Positions 35,770 through 45,862 are shown, counted from the stretch's first letter. The stretch is DNA of 64,000 bases from Microbacterium hominis (GCF_013282805.1 NZ_CP054038.1:1860001-1924000); one strand, 5' to 3'. Notes: generated from the letters alone by a model not told the origin. Translations and numbers: made by a program.

Positions 35770-36233
35770 CCATCGAGATCAGCAACGAGTCCGGCATCGC
35801 GGTCGACGAACCCACCCTGCTGCGCCTCACCGAGAACAACTTCGCCGAGCTGCACGTCAGCCCGGACGCCGACGTCGCGATCCTGCTGGTCGACGAGGGC
35901 GCGATGGAGGCGCTCCACGTGCAGTGGATGGACGAGCCCGGCCCCACCGACGTTCTGAGCTTCCCGATGGATGAGCTGCGCCCGGGCACCGAGGACCAGC
36001 CGACCCCGCCGGGGCTCCTCGGAGACATCGTGCTGTGCCCGCAGGTGGCCGAGACCCAGGCCGTCGCCGCCAAGCACTCCACCATGGACGAGCTCATCCT
36101 CCTCACCACGCACGGACTGCTGCACCTGCTCGGCTTCGATCACGCCGAGCCCGAGGAGGAGCGCGAGATGTTCGGACTGCAGAAGGAGCTCATCGCCTCC
36201 TTCCACGCGTCCGAGCGACGTCGACGCGCATGA
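35766..36233 (+). CDS. ybeY: Endoribonuclease YbeY
   Basis: A 155-residue single-domain metalloprotein. The zinc motif HGLLHLLGFDH places ligands at His116, His120 and His126. It takes part in 16S rRNA 3' maturation and ribosome quality control. The ATG overlaps the phoH stop and its own stop overlaps the next ATG, so it is translationally coupled on both sides. Confidence 0.96.
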   Translation: MTIEISNESGIAVDEPTLLRLTENNFAELHVSPDADVAILLVDEGAMEALHVQWMDEPGPTDVLSFPMDELRPGTEDQPTPPGLLGDIVLCPQVAETQAVAAKHSTMDELILLTTHGLLHLLGFDHAEPEEEREMFGLQKELIASFHASERRRRA

Positions 36234-37618
36234 CCGCGGCCTTCCTCCTGATCGCCGCCGGCCTGCTGCTGGCCTTCGGCGCCCTGATGGTGGCCGTCGA
36301 CGCCGCACTCGCGGTGACCTCGCGCGCCGACCTCGCGGAGCTCGCCGACGGCGCGCGCAGCGAGACCTCCCTCGATCGCATCGCCGACGACCCGGAGGCG
36401 CACGCGAATGCGGTCGTCTTCATCCGGGTCCTGGCCGAGACGACCGCAGCGGTGCTCGTGACGGTCGCGGCGACGATGATCCTCGACAACATCTGGTGGG
36501 CGATGCTCGCCGCCGCCGTGTTCATGACCGGCATCTCCTACGTCGTGGTCGGCGCGAGTCCGCGCAACGTCGGCCGTCAGCACGCGAAGGGCCTGCTGCG
36601 GGCCACGGCGCCGGTCGTGCGCGGCGTGCGCATCCTCCTCGGTCCTCTCGCGCACGGCCTCGTCGTGCTGGGCGGGCGGCTGACCCCCGGAGTGTCGCGT
36701 GGCTCCTCATTCGCCTCGGAGGAGCAGCTGCTCAGCATCATCGACGAGGCCGCCGAGAACGAGCTCATCGAGCAGGACGACCGGGAGCTGATCCACTCGG
36801 TGTTCGAGTTCACCGACGCATACGTGCGCGAGGTCATGGTTCCCCGCACCGACATGGTCACAGTGGATGCCTCGGCGACGACCCGCGATGCGATGGCGAT
36901 CTTCCTCGAGAAGGGCGTGTCGCGCATGCCGATCGTCGACGATGACGCCGACGACGTCGTGGGTCTGCTCTATCTCAAGGACCTCGTGCAGTTCGGCTTC
37001 CGCGACGAGCACGGCTGGCGGGATGCCCCGATCACGCGGATCGCTCGTCCGGCGGCCTTCGTGCCCGAGTCGATGAAAGCGGAGACCCTGCTCCAGCAGA
37101 TGAAGCGCGAAGCCGTGCACGTCTGCATGGTCGTCGACGAGTACGGCGGGGTCTCCGGCCTCGTCACCCTCGAGGACCTCATCGAGGAGCTCGTCGGCGA
37201 GATCGTGGACGAGTACGACCCCCGCGGAGACGAAGTGGTCGAGATCGAGTCCGGGCGATTCCGCGTGAGCGCGCGGATGGGCCTGGACGAGGTGGGAGAC
37301 CTGTTCGGCCTCGAACTCGATGACGAGGACGTCGACTCCGTCGGAGGCCTGCTCGGGAAGGCGCTCGGACGCATCCCGCAGCCCGGGGCGACCGCCGAGT
37401 ACGCCGGATTGATCATGACCGGGGGCGCTTCGCGCGGTCGCGGTCGCCTGGCGACCGTCATCGTCGAGCGCGCCGCGGTCCCTGAACCGGCGGACGACGT
37501 CGATGCGCGTCACCCGCGCACCGGCGAGATCCGCATTCCCCGCCCGCGCAACGGGGAAGGGCGTGCCGCCCGTCCGCGCACCGGCGAGGTGCGCACTGCC
37601 AAGAAGGGTTCCGAATGA
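36230..37618 (+). CDS. CNNM/CorC-type hemolysin-domain membrane protein
   Basis: A 462-residue membrane protein: DUF21/CNNM transmembrane domain (residues 1-~190), tandem CBS domains (about 205-330, with VPRTDMVTVD and VCMVVDEYGGVSGLVTLED) and the CorC_HlyC C-terminal domain (~345-415). The family exports or senses Mg2+/Co2+. The tail, residues ~425-462, is unusual: three copies of an RPRTGE-like element (HPRTGEIRI, RPRNGEGRA, RPRTGEVRT) followed by KKGSE, basic and probably disordered. The ATG at 36230 overlaps the ybeY stop; the in-frame extension back to 36035 overlaps ybeY and is not credible. Its end overlaps era (ATGA). Confidence 0.92.
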   Translation: MTAAFLLIAAGLLLAFGALMVAVDAALAVTSRADLAELADGARSETSLDRIADDPEAHANAVVFIRVLAETTAAVLVTVAATMILDNIWWAMLAAAVFMTGISYVVVGASPRNVGRQHAKGLLRATAPVVRGVRILLGPLAHGLVVLGGRLTPGVSRGSSFASEEQLLSIIDEAAENELIEQDDRELIHSVFEFTDAYVREVMVPRTDMVTVDASATTRDAMAIFLEKGVSRMPIVDDDADDVVGLLYLKDLVQFGFRDEHGWRDAPITRIARPAAFVPESMKAETLLQQMKREAVHVCMVVDEYGGVSGLVTLEDLIEELVGEIVDEYDPRGDEVVEIESGRFRVSARMGLDEVGDLFGLELDDEDVDSVGGLLGKALGRIPQPGATAEYAGLIMTGGASRGRGRLATVIVERAAVPEPADDVDARHPRTGEIRIPRPRNGEGRAARPRTGEVRTAKKGSE

Positions 37619-38514
37619 CCACCGATTCCGCCCGTTCCGGGTTCGTGACCTTCGTCGGTCGCCCGAACGTGGGCAAGTCCACCCTGACCAACGCCCTCGT
37701 CGGAGAGAAGGTCGCGATCACCAGCGACAAGCCTCAGACGACCCGGCGGGCGATCCGGGGCATCGTGAACCGTCCTACCGGTCAGCTCGTGATCGTCGAC
37801 ACCCCGGGCCTCCACAAGCCCCGGACGCTCCTCGGTCAGCGGCTGAACGATCTCGTCGAGCAGGTTCTCGGCGATGTCGACGTGATCGGCTTCTGCGTTC
37901 CGGCTACCGAGAAGGTGGGGCCCGGCGACCGCCGCATCGCCGAATCGCTCGACGGCTACGCTCGCGCGAAGAAGGTCGCCATCGTCACCAAGACCGACGC
38001 CGCCGCGCGCGACCAGGTCACCGAGCGCCTTCTCGAGGTCGACGCGCTGCGCGAGGACTGGGCGGCCGTGATCCCGCTGTCCGCGCTCACCCGCGACCAG
38101 CTCGACGTGCTCACCGACGAGCTGCTCGCCATGATGCCGGAGGGCCCCGCCCTGTACCCCGAGGGCGTCGTCACCGACGAGTCCGATGAGGATCGGATCG
38201 CCGAGATCATCCGCGAGGCCGCGTTGGACGGCGTGCGCGACGAGCTTCCGCATTCCATCGCCGTCACCGTCGACGATGTCGAGGGGCGCGAGGACGGATC
38301 GCTCATCGACATCCACGCCAGCATCGTGGTCGAGCGCGACAGCCAGAAGGCGATCATCATCGGGCGCAAGGGTTCGCGCCTGAAGGACGTGGGCATGAGG
38401 GCCCGGGCTCAGATCGAGCCCCTGGTGGGGTCGAAGGTGTTCCTCAAGCTCCACGTGCGCGTCGCGAAGGAATGGCAGCGCGATCCGAAACAGCTCGGGC
38501 GCCTGGGCTTCTAG
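37615..38514 (+). CDS. era: GTPase Era
   Basis: A 299-residue GTPase needed for 30S assembly. G1 GRPNVGKST (15-23), G3 DTPGLH, a G4-like TKTD motif, and a C-terminal KH domain with IIIGRKGSRLKDVG that binds the 3' end of 16S rRNA. The ATG overlaps the stop of the CNNM gene, ending a five-gene coupled operon with ybeY, which also handles 16S rRNA 3' ends. Confidence 0.97.
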   Translation: MTTDSARSGFVTFVGRPNVGKSTLTNALVGEKVAITSDKPQTTRRAIRGIVNRPTGQLVIVDTPGLHKPRTLLGQRLNDLVEQVLGDVDVIGFCVPATEKVGPGDRRIAESLDGYARAKKVAIVTKTDAAARDQVTERLLEVDALREDWAAVIPLSALTRDQLDVLTDELLAMMPEGPALYPEGVVTDESDEDRIAEIIREAALDGVRDELPHSIAVTVDDVEGREDGSLIDIHASIVVERDSQKAIIIGRKGSRLKDVGMRARAQIEPLVGSKVFLKLHVRVAKEWQRDPKQLGRLGF

Positions 38515-38517
38515 GGG

Positions 38518-39168
38518 TCAGGGGAGTTCGCGCAGGGCCGAACGGACGACCACCGCTCCCGCGCCGAAGTCGGCATCGGCGGCCCGCTGCCAGGTGCCGT
38601 CGTCCCACACCACGTCGATCCAGAGCCAGCCGTCGGCGACGGCGGAGCTGAGGAAGTCGTCGCCGAGGAGGTCGGGCACCTCGTCCTGTGCCGCCGCCAG
38701 GATGGCCGGGTCCCCGACGCCGGCGACCCCCGCGGTCGGGTCCTCCGCCATCATGGGGTCGTAGAGTGCGAGCATGATCGGCGGGCCGGTCACCGTGAAC
38801 GTCTCGCCGTCGTAGTCGCCCTGCACCGCGTATGCGCCCCACCTGGTGTCGCCGCTGGTCTCGGCGCCCTCGAGGCCCGCCCACTCCCAGCCCTCCAGCG
38901 GAATTCCCGCGCACTGGGGCGGATACGACTCGGCGACCGCGCCCAGGCAGAGCTGGATCCGCCCTCCCGCATCCAGGACCGTGCCCTGCGCGATCACCGC
39001 GCCCTCCGGCGGGTTCGGATCCGTCGTGCCCAGCGTGCGCGGCACGTCGGCGGCGGGCGACGATCCGGGCGCCGAGGCGCCGGGTGTCGCGCACGCGACA
39101 GCCGCCCAGGTCGTGGCGCCGAGGAGGAGGACGGACAGGAAGGCACGAGAACTCCGCATACCTGTCAT
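38518..39168 (-). CDS. Putative lipoprotein, function unknown
   Basis: A 216-residue exported protein with a signal peptide ending in the lipobox AVAC (Cys about residue 26 from the ATG at 39168), then a Pro/Ser-rich linker and an acidic beta-rich domain with repeated Trp/Gly (GWEWAGLEG, DGWLWIDVVWDDGTWQR). I do not recognise a family. A second ATG nine bases downstream (39159) is equally possible. It is convergent with era, with three bases between the stops. Confidence 0.75.
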   Translation of the reverse strand: MTGMRSSRAFLSVLLLGATTWAAVACATPGASAPGSSPAADVPRTLGTTDPNPPEGAVIAQGTVLDAGGRIQLCLGAVAESYPPQCAGIPLEGWEWAGLEGAETSGDTRWGAYAVQGDYDGETFTVTGPPIMLALYDPMMAEDPTAGVAGVGDPAILAAAQDEVPDLLGDDFLSSAVADGWLWIDVVWDDGTWQRAADADFGAGAVVVRSALRELP

Positions 39169-39215
39169 GTGTCGGCGCCGCCGGGATCGTCTCGCCCGGC
39201 CTGCGCGCGGGCTGG

Positions 39216-39221
39216 TACCAT
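39216..39221 (+). promoter_or_regulatory. Leaderless promoter -10 of the leuA leader peptide
   Basis: TACCAT, six bases, then the ATG of the leader peptide at 39228. Transcription and translation of the leader would begin together. Confidence 0.65.
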
Positions 39222-39227
39222 CGACGC

Positions 39228-39278
39228 ATGCGTGCACGCTCGCTCCTTCTTAGCTGCCGCGACGAGGCCTCGATCTAG
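39228..39278 (+). CDS. leuL: leuA leader peptide (attenuator peptide)
   Basis: A 16-residue reading frame, MRARSLLLSCRDEASI, with three consecutive leucine codons (CTC CTT CTT) and a TAG stop. It lies 76 bases upstream of leuA, starts right behind a leaderless promoter, and its second half forms the left arm of a long hairpin. Leucine-rich leaders of this type precede leuA in actinobacteria. When charged tRNA-Leu is scarce the ribosome should stall on the Leu codons and alter the folding downstream. Confidence 0.88.
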   Translation: MRARSLLLSCRDEASI

Positions 39279-39295
39279 GGCCTTCCTCGTCGCGG
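39257..39295 (+). promoter_or_regulatory. leuA attenuator hairpin
   Basis: CCGCGACGAGG (39257-39267) pairs perfectly with CCTCGTCGCGG (39285-39295) across a 17-nt loop. Inside, AGGCC (39265-39269) can instead pair with GGCCT (39279-39283), which would break the top of the main stem. The left arm lies within the last codons of the leader peptide, so ribosome position decides which structure forms. Confidence 0.75.
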
Positions 39296-39327
39296 AGCTC
39301 GTCGTCGGCCCGTCCATCCAGGCGTAG

Positions 39328-41115
<1,788 letters not shown>

Positions 41116-41132
41116 CACCTTTCCCGAGGTGG

Positions 41133-41164
41133 TCCCGATCGCGGCTACGGCTTGACGATCGGGA
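41133..41164. terminator. Candidate bidirectional terminator between leuA and the TRIC-type gene
   Basis: TCCCGATCG (41133-41141) pairs with CGATCGGGA (41156-41164). The hairpin spans the stop codon of the convergent gene and the 29-base gap. Confidence 0.5.
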
Positions 41165-41831
41165 TCGCCCTCGTCTCGACGGCGACCTTCCGTCGGTAGA
41201 GCGCGCGCTGCTCGGGCAGCGAGATGTCGAAGATCACGGCCAGAAGCCGCAGCAGCGTGGTCACGCCGATGCCGGCGAGGGCGGCGACGACGAGGTCGGC
41301 GCCGAAGAAGTGCGCGGTGGCGACCACCACGCATCCTGCGCCGGCGGCGACCGCGTAGAGCGATCCGACGTGCATGATCGCCACGGGCAGACCCATGATC
41401 ATGTCTCGGAGGATGCCGCCGCCCACCGCGGCGCACACCCCGACGAATACGGCGGGAACGAGCGGCAGTCCCAGCACGAGCGCCTTGCTCGTTCCGAAGG
41501 CGCCGAACAGGCCGATGACGACGGCATCCAATCCGACGATCAGGGCGTTGAGCCGCTGGAAGAGGCCGGCCAGCAGCATCCCGATCAGGGCGGCGACCGT
41601 CGCGGTCAACAGGTACCAGTTGTCCTGCAGGGTGACCGGGGTGACGTTCAGCAGGAGATCGCGGATCAGTCCGCCGCCCATCCCCATCACGATGCCGATG
41701 ATCGCCACGCCCAGCAGGTCCAGGCGCCGCTGGCCGCGGAAGCCGGACGCGAACAGGGCACCCTGGATCCCGCCGAGTCCGACCGCGACGAGGTCGGCCC
41801 ACAGGGGGATCACGAAGATCGGCTCATCCAC
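41145..41831 (-). CDS. Trimeric intracellular cation (TRIC) channel-like membrane protein (YadS/UPF0126)
   Basis: A 228-residue membrane protein with the UPF0126 repeat twice, each containing a GGGxxRD motif: MGGGLIRDLLL (about 52-62) and VGGGILRDMIMG (~140-151). Seven transmembrane helices are expected, as in prokaryotic TRIC channels conducting monovalent cations. The GTG at 41831 is chosen since minus-strand GAGAAT stands six bases before it and the first helix then begins near residue 7; longer frames overlap the divergent mtnP promoter. It is divergent from the methylthioadenosine phosphorylase gene with 117 bases between starts. Confidence 0.88.
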   Translation of the reverse strand: MDEPIFVIPLWADLVAVGLGGIQGALFASGFRGQRRLDLLGVAIIGIVMGMGGGLIRDLLLNVTPVTLQDNWYLLTATVAALIGMLLAGLFQRLNALIVGLDAVVIGLFGAFGTSKALVLGLPLVPAVFVGVCAAVGGGILRDMIMGLPVAIMHVGSLYAVAAGAGCVVVATAHFFGADLVVAALAGIGVTTLLRLLAVIFDISLPEQRALYRRKVAVETRAIPIVKP

Positions 41832-41837
41832 CTTCCC

Positions 41838-41843
41838 ATTCTC
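41838..41843 (-). promoter_or_regulatory. Possible leaderless -10 (TRIC-type gene)
   Basis: Minus-strand GAGAAT with six bases to GTG 41831; weaker than the TAnnnT examples. Confidence 0.35.
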
Positions 41844-41885
41844 GCCGTGCGGGCGGTGCGCCGCGGGAGCATCGCCGTCGGCGTC

Positions 41886-41891
41886 TAGGCT
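41886..41891 (+). promoter_or_regulatory. Candidate -10 box of the mtnP operon
   Basis: TAGGCT lies 57 bases before the ATG at 41949. The leader carries GGAAAGG as a ribosome site, so this operon is not leaderless. Confidence 0.45.
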
Positions 41892-41948
41892 GACACTGCC
41901 CCCGGGCCCGATCGCACGGGCCGCAGCGATCGGAAAGGGCCTGACCCG

Positions 41949-42797
41949 ATGGACGCAGACGCAGGCGTCGTGCTCGGCATCGTCGGTGGAACAGGGATGG
42001 AGGGCGCGTTCGACCAGTGGGAGGAGCGCGTCGAGGTCGCCACCCCGTTCGGCGATCCGTCGGCGCCGGTGGCCATCGGCCGCGTGCGCGGGCGGCGCGT
42101 CGCGTTCCTGCCCCGCCACGGCGGCGCGCACTCCCTGCCTCCGGGTCGCGTGCCGTATCGGGCCAATCTGTGGGCGCTGGCGTCGCTGGGGGTGCGCGCG
42201 GTGGTGTCGTCCGCGGCGGTCGGCTCGCTCGATCCGCGCTTCCCGCCCGGGAGCCTGGTGCTGCCCGATCAGCTCCTCGATCGCACCCGGCGCCGTGTCG
42301 ACACCTACTTCGACGGCGAGGCCGGCGACGAGGGGCCGGTGCGCCATCTGCCGCTGGCCGACCCGTTCTGCCCGGTGCTCGCGGCCGTCGCCCGCGAGGC
42401 GGTGCCCGCGGCGCGTGCGGGAGCCACGGTCGCCGTCATCGAGGGGCCGCGCTTCTCCACGCGGGCGGAGTCGCGCGCTCTGCGGGCGGCCGGCGCCGAC
42501 CTCGTGAACATGACCCTCGCCCCGGAGGTTCCCCTCGCCGCCGAACTCGGCATCGGCGTCGCCACGGTGTGCGTGGTGACCGATATGGATGCCGGCGCCG
42601 ACGCCGCGGATCAGGAGCGGGTCGACGCGGCGAAGGTGTACGAGCGCTTCGCCCGCGCGCTTCCGCGCGTGCTGTCGGCACTCGAATCGGTGATCGAGGC
42701 GATCCCGGCCGACTACCCCGGCCGGGAGCTGCTCGATCCCGACGCGCGCGCGCAGGTGCTCGCCCGTCCGACGAGCGCGCGGGGGCTCCGCGGGTGA
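41949..42797 (+). CDS. mtnP: S-methyl-5'-thioadenosine phosphorylase (MtnP/PNP family)
   Basis: A 282-residue nucleoside phosphorylase of the MtnP group. IVGGTGMEG (11-19) is the phosphate loop, LPRHGGAHSLPPGRVPYRANLWAL contains the RHG and NxWAL family blocks (split at residue 64), and IEGPRFSTRAESRALR and VNMTLAPEVPLAAELG form the nucleoside pocket. It cleaves methylthioadenosine to adenine and 5-methylthioribose-1-phosphate. No methionine salvage genes (mtnA, B, C, D, K) follow; instead a sugar epimerase gene is coupled by GTGA. That context suggests its product feeds sugar metabolism, as proposed for Rv0535 of M. tuberculosis. Confidence 0.92.
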   Translation: MDADAGVVLGIVGGTGMEGAFDQWEERVEVATPFGDPSAPVAIGRVRGRRVAFLPRHGGAHSLPPGRVPYRANLWALASLGVRAVVSSAAVGSLDPRFPPGSLVLPDQLLDRTRRRVDTYFDGEAGDEGPVRHLPLADPFCPVLAAVAREAVPAARAGATVAVIEGPRFSTRAESRALRAAGADLVNMTLAPEVPLAAELGIGVATVCVVTDMDAGADAADQERVDAAKVYERFARALPRVLSALESVIEAIPADYPGRELLDPDARAQVLARPTSARGLRG

Positions 42798-43846
42798 GCG
42801 TCGTGCTCGTCACCGGCGGCGCCGGCTTCATCGGGTCGGCGATCGTGCGTGCGGCGCTCTCCCGCGGCCGGCGCGTGCGCGTGCTCGACACGCTCCGCTC
42901 CGACGTGCACACCGGCACCCCCGACCTTCCCGCGGGGGTCGAGCTCCTCCGCGCGGACGTACGGGACCGCGACGCGCTCGAACGGGCGCTCGAGGACGTC
43001 GAGGTCGTCTCGCACCAGGCCGCGAAGGTCGGTCTGGGCGTCGACTTCGACGACGCCCCCGACTACGTCGACACCAATGTCGGCGGCACGGCGGCGCTCC
43101 TCGCCGCGATGCGGCGAGGGGGCGTCGGTCGGCTGGTGCTCGCCTCATCGATGGTCGTCTACGGTGAGGGCGCGTACGAGGGGGCCGACGGGCGGAGCGT
43201 GCGTCCCGCACCGCGCCGCGTGGACGATCTGGCGGCGGGGCGCTTCGATCCGCGCGACCCCGCCACCGGCATCCCGCTGTCGCCGGCACTCGTGGATGAG
43301 GACGATGCGCCCGATCCCCGCAACGTCTACGCCACCACCAAGCTCGCCCAGGAGCACCTCGCAGCGAACTGGGCCCGGGAGACGGGCGGGCGGGTCGCGG
43401 CCCTGCGCTACCACAACGTCTACGGGCCGGGGATGCCGCGCAACACGCCGTACGCGGGGGTCGCCGCGCTGTTCCGCTCGGCGCTGGAGCGGGGCGAGGC
43501 GCCGCGTGTGTTCGAAGACGGCAGGCAGCGCCGCGACTTCGTGCATGTCGACGATGTGGCGGCGGCGGGCCTGGCCGCCGCGGAGTGGACCGCGCGCGCG
43601 GCGCCGTCGCAGCATCGCGCGTTCAACGTGGGCAGTGGGCGGATCACGACGGTGGGGGAGATGGCAGCCGCCCTGGCGGCCGCGTTCGGCGGTCCGGCCC
43701 CCGTCGTCACCGGGGAGTACCGGGTCGGCGATGTGCGGCACATCACCGCCTCATCGGCCCGGGCATACCGTGAGCTGGGATGGCGGGCGACCGTGCCCTT
43801 CACCGAGGGGATGACCTCCTTCGCGCACGCGACGCTGCGCCCCTGA
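42794..43846 (+). CDS. NAD-dependent epimerase/dehydratase (extended SDR, GalE3-like)
   Basis: A 350-residue extended-SDR nucleotide-sugar enzyme. The NAD-binding TGGAGFIGS is at residues 6-14, the SSMVVYG strand follows, the catalytic Tyr-x3-Lys is YATTK near residue 178, and RYHNVYGPGMPRNTPYAGV supplies the substrate loop. It is complete and should use an NDP-sugar. The GTG start overlaps the mtnP stop, so the phosphorylase and the epimerase are coupled. M. tuberculosis has the same pair (Rv0535-Rv0536, mtnP-galE3). Methylthioxylose is the C3 epimer of methylthioribose, so a C3 epimerisation of an activated methylthioribose is the attractive, untested role. Confidence 0.9.
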   Translation: MSVVLVTGGAGFIGSAIVRAALSRGRRVRVLDTLRSDVHTGTPDLPAGVELLRADVRDRDALERALEDVEVVSHQAAKVGLGVDFDDAPDYVDTNVGGTAALLAAMRRGGVGRLVLASSMVVYGEGAYEGADGRSVRPAPRRVDDLAAGRFDPRDPATGIPLSPALVDEDDAPDPRNVYATTKLAQEHLAANWARETGGRVAALRYHNVYGPGMPRNTPYAGVAALFRSALERGEAPRVFEDGRQRRDFVHVDDVAAAGLAAAEWTARAAPSQHRAFNVGSGRITTVGEMAAALAAAFGGPAPVVTGEYRVGDVRHITASSARAYRELGWRATVPFTEGMTSFAHATLRP

Positions 43847-43864
43847 CGCCGCGGCGCGGGCGTC
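43845..43864. terminator. Weak convergent hairpin after the epimerase gene
   Basis: GACGCC (43845-43850) pairs with GGCGTC (43859-43864) in the 28-base gap between the convergent epimerase and histidine kinase genes. The stem is short. Confidence 0.3.
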
Positions 43865-43874
43865 GGCCGCAGCG

Positions 43875-45020
43875 TCACGTCGCCTGCGCGGCCTCCGCGG
43901 GCAGGAGGATGTCGAACCGGCACCCGCCCGGGACGTTGCGCACCGCGACCTCACCCCGGTGCGCGTCGACGATGCCTCGCACGATGGCAAGGCCCAGTCC
44001 CGCGCCCGGCGCGCCCGCCGCCTCCGTGCGGGGGGTGCGGGCCGCCGAGCCCCGCCACCCCGCCTCGAACAGGCGCGGGAGATCAGCCTCGTCGATCCCC
44101 GGGCCAGAGTCGATCACCGAGACGGTCGGCCGATCGTCGACGAGTTCCGCCCGCACGACGATCCGGCCCGGCGCGGGCGTGTGCTGGACCGCGTTCATCA
44201 CCAGATTGCCGATCGCCCGCGTGAGCTCGCCCGGATCGACGCGCACCACGAGGTCCCGGTCGAGACCGCTCTCGACATCGACCGCGCGGCCGCGGGTGGC
44301 GGGGCGGAGATCGGCGACGGCGTCGCTGACGACGTCGAGCAGCGAGACGTCCTGCACCGCGAGCCGATGGGCTCCGGCATCCAAGCGGGAGAGATCGAAC
44401 AGATCCTCCACCATGCCGGTGAGGAGGTCGACCTGGCCCCTCATCTGGCGCAGGTAGCGCTCGGGGTCATCGGCGAGTCCGTCTTCGAGCGCCTCCGCCA
44501 TCGCGCGGATGCCCGCGAGGGGCGTGCGCAGGTCGTGGGAGATCCAGGCGACGAGCTCGCGACGGGATGCCTCGATGCGCGCCTCCCGCTCGCGCGACTC
44601 GCGCAGCTGGGCGCTGGTCTCGGCGAGGGTGCTCTCGATGCGCGCGAGCTCCGCACTGGCGCTGCGCTCCGAGGCGGTGACCACCTCGCCCTGGGCGATG
44701 CGCTCGGCTGCGCGGGAGAGCGCGCGGGAGTTGCGCACCACCCACACGCACAGGGCAGCTGCCACCAGCGCCGAGCTGAGGCCGGCCGAGAGGGCGACGG
44801 CGATCGCGACGACCAGATCGTGCGCGGAGAGGTACATGAGGTTCGCGACCGTGATCATGGCCGTCACGACCGATGCGACGCCCGCCAGCAGGGCCACGAT
44901 CAGCTGCACGTACAGGCGCGTCTGGCGCAGGATCGCGAGCAGCCCCACGCACGCGATTCCGACCGCGACGCTGATCGACAGCGTGATCGCGGTGACGGTG
45001 AGCACGTCGGTGAGGGTCAT
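43875..45020 (-). CDS. Sensor histidine kinase
   Basis: A 381-residue membrane kinase. Three hydrophobic helices (about 5-30, 38-62 and 68-96) have almost no extracytoplasmic loop, then comes a HAMP-like linker with a short coiled coil (~98-155). The H box ISHDLRTPLAG has phospho-acceptor His162; the N box NLVMNAVQHTP, G1 DSGPGIDE and G2 GAGLGLAIVRG are complete. The short loops suggest it senses the membrane itself. GGGGAG precedes the ATG, which overlaps the stop of the response regulator (ATGA). It lies inside the proposed methylthio-sugar cluster on the opposite strand. Confidence 0.93.
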   Translation of the reverse strand: MTLTDVLTVTAITLSISVAVGIACVGLLAILRQTRLYVQLIVALLAGVASVVTAMITVANLMYLSAHDLVVAIAVALSAGLSSALVAAALCVWVVRNSRALSRAAERIAQGEVVTASERSASAELARIESTLAETSAQLRESREREARIEASRRELVAWISHDLRTPLAGIRAMAEALEDGLADDPERYLRQMRGQVDLLTGMVEDLFDLSRLDAGAHRLAVQDVSLLDVVSDAVADLRPATRGRAVDVESGLDRDLVVRVDPGELTRAIGNLVMNAVQHTPAPGRIVVRAELVDDRPTVSVIDSGPGIDEADLPRLFEAGWRGSAARTPRTEAAGAPGAGLGLAIVRGIVDAHRGEVAVRNVPGGCRFDILLPAEAAQAT

Positions 45021-45763
45021 GGTGCGCTCCCCGAGGAGTCGGGGGCGGTGGGCCCCGCCGGATCGAACCGATAGCCGACGCCCCAGACCGTGATGAGATG
45101 GCGCGGCGCCGCGGCATCCACCTCGATCTTCTCCCGCAGCCGTCGCACGTGCACCGTCACCGTCGACAGGTCGCCGTAGCTCCAGCCCCACACCGCCTGC
45201 AGGAGCGATTCGCGGTCGAAGGCCTGGCCGGGGCGGCGCACGAGGTAGGCGAGGAGATCGAACTCGCGCACCGTGAGGGCGAGATCGGCGCCGTCCATGC
45301 GGGCGATGCGCGCAGCCGGGTCGACCCAGAACCTCCCCGCCGACACGGGGCCCGACGGCGCGGGCTCGGCGAACGTGCGACGCAGCACCGACTGCACCCG
45401 CAGCACGAGTTCGCGTGGCGAGAACGGCTTGGTGAGGTAGTCGTCGGCGCCCGCTTCCAGCCCGGAGATCCGGTCGTCGGCCGAGGTGCGCGCCGTGAGC
45501 ATGAGCACGGCCGTGTCGCGGCGCGCGCGGATGCGGCGGCAGGCCTCGATTCCGTCGAGGTCGGGGAGCATGAGGTCGAGCACGACCAGGTCGGGGTCGA
45601 GCAGTTCCAGGCGTTCCAGGGCCTCGCCGGCATCGGCCGCGCGGTCGACCACGAAGCCCGCCGCCTGCAGGTAGGCGAGCGCGACCTCGGCCACGGTGTC
45701 GTCGTCGTCGACGACCAGCACGCGGCGCCCGACGAGGTCGCCGGACGCGGTCACGGATTCCAC
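45017..45763 (-). CDS. OmpR/PhoB-family response regulator
   Basis: A 248-residue regulator. The receiver has the acidic cluster around Asp20-22, phospho-acceptor Asp63 (VVLDLMLPD) and Lys112 (TKPF). The C-terminal winged helix ends in the HLITVWGVGYRFDP block. The GTG at 45763 is preceded by minus-strand TATCGT with a six-base gap; a longer frame overlaps the divergent GT2 gene. It is coupled to the kinase and divergent from the GT2 operon with 111 bases between the starts, so it may control that operon. Confidence 0.94.
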   Translation of the reverse strand: MESVTASGDLVGRRVLVVDDDDTVAEVALAYLQAAGFVVDRAADAGEALERLELLDPDLVVLDLMLPDLDGIEACRRIRARRDTAVLMLTARTSADDRISGLEAGADDYLTKPFSPRELVLRVQSVLRRTFAEPAPSGPVSAGRFWVDPAARIARMDGADLALTVREFDLLAYLVRRPGQAFDRESLLQAVWGWSYGDLSTVTVHVRRLREKIEVDAAAPRHLITVWGVGYRFDPAGPTAPDSSGSAP

Positions 45764-45769
45764 AGCATC

Positions 45770-45775
45770 ACGATA
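45770..45775 (-). promoter_or_regulatory. Leaderless promoter -10 (response regulator)
   Basis: Minus-strand TATCGT, six bases, then GTG 45763. Confidence 0.6.
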
Positions 45776-45862
45776 CGTCGCACCGGTGCGCCCGAGCATC
45801 CTGCCGCACGGTGCGGAGGCATCCGTCACCGCTCCGTAAGAGTGCGACCGGTCCCGTGTGCC

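Noticed and set aside
41949..42797. Methionine salvage role for the MtnP-like gene
   Set aside because: None of the other salvage genes is adjacent and the gene is translationally coupled to a sugar epimerase. Salvage by genes elsewhere cannot be excluded.
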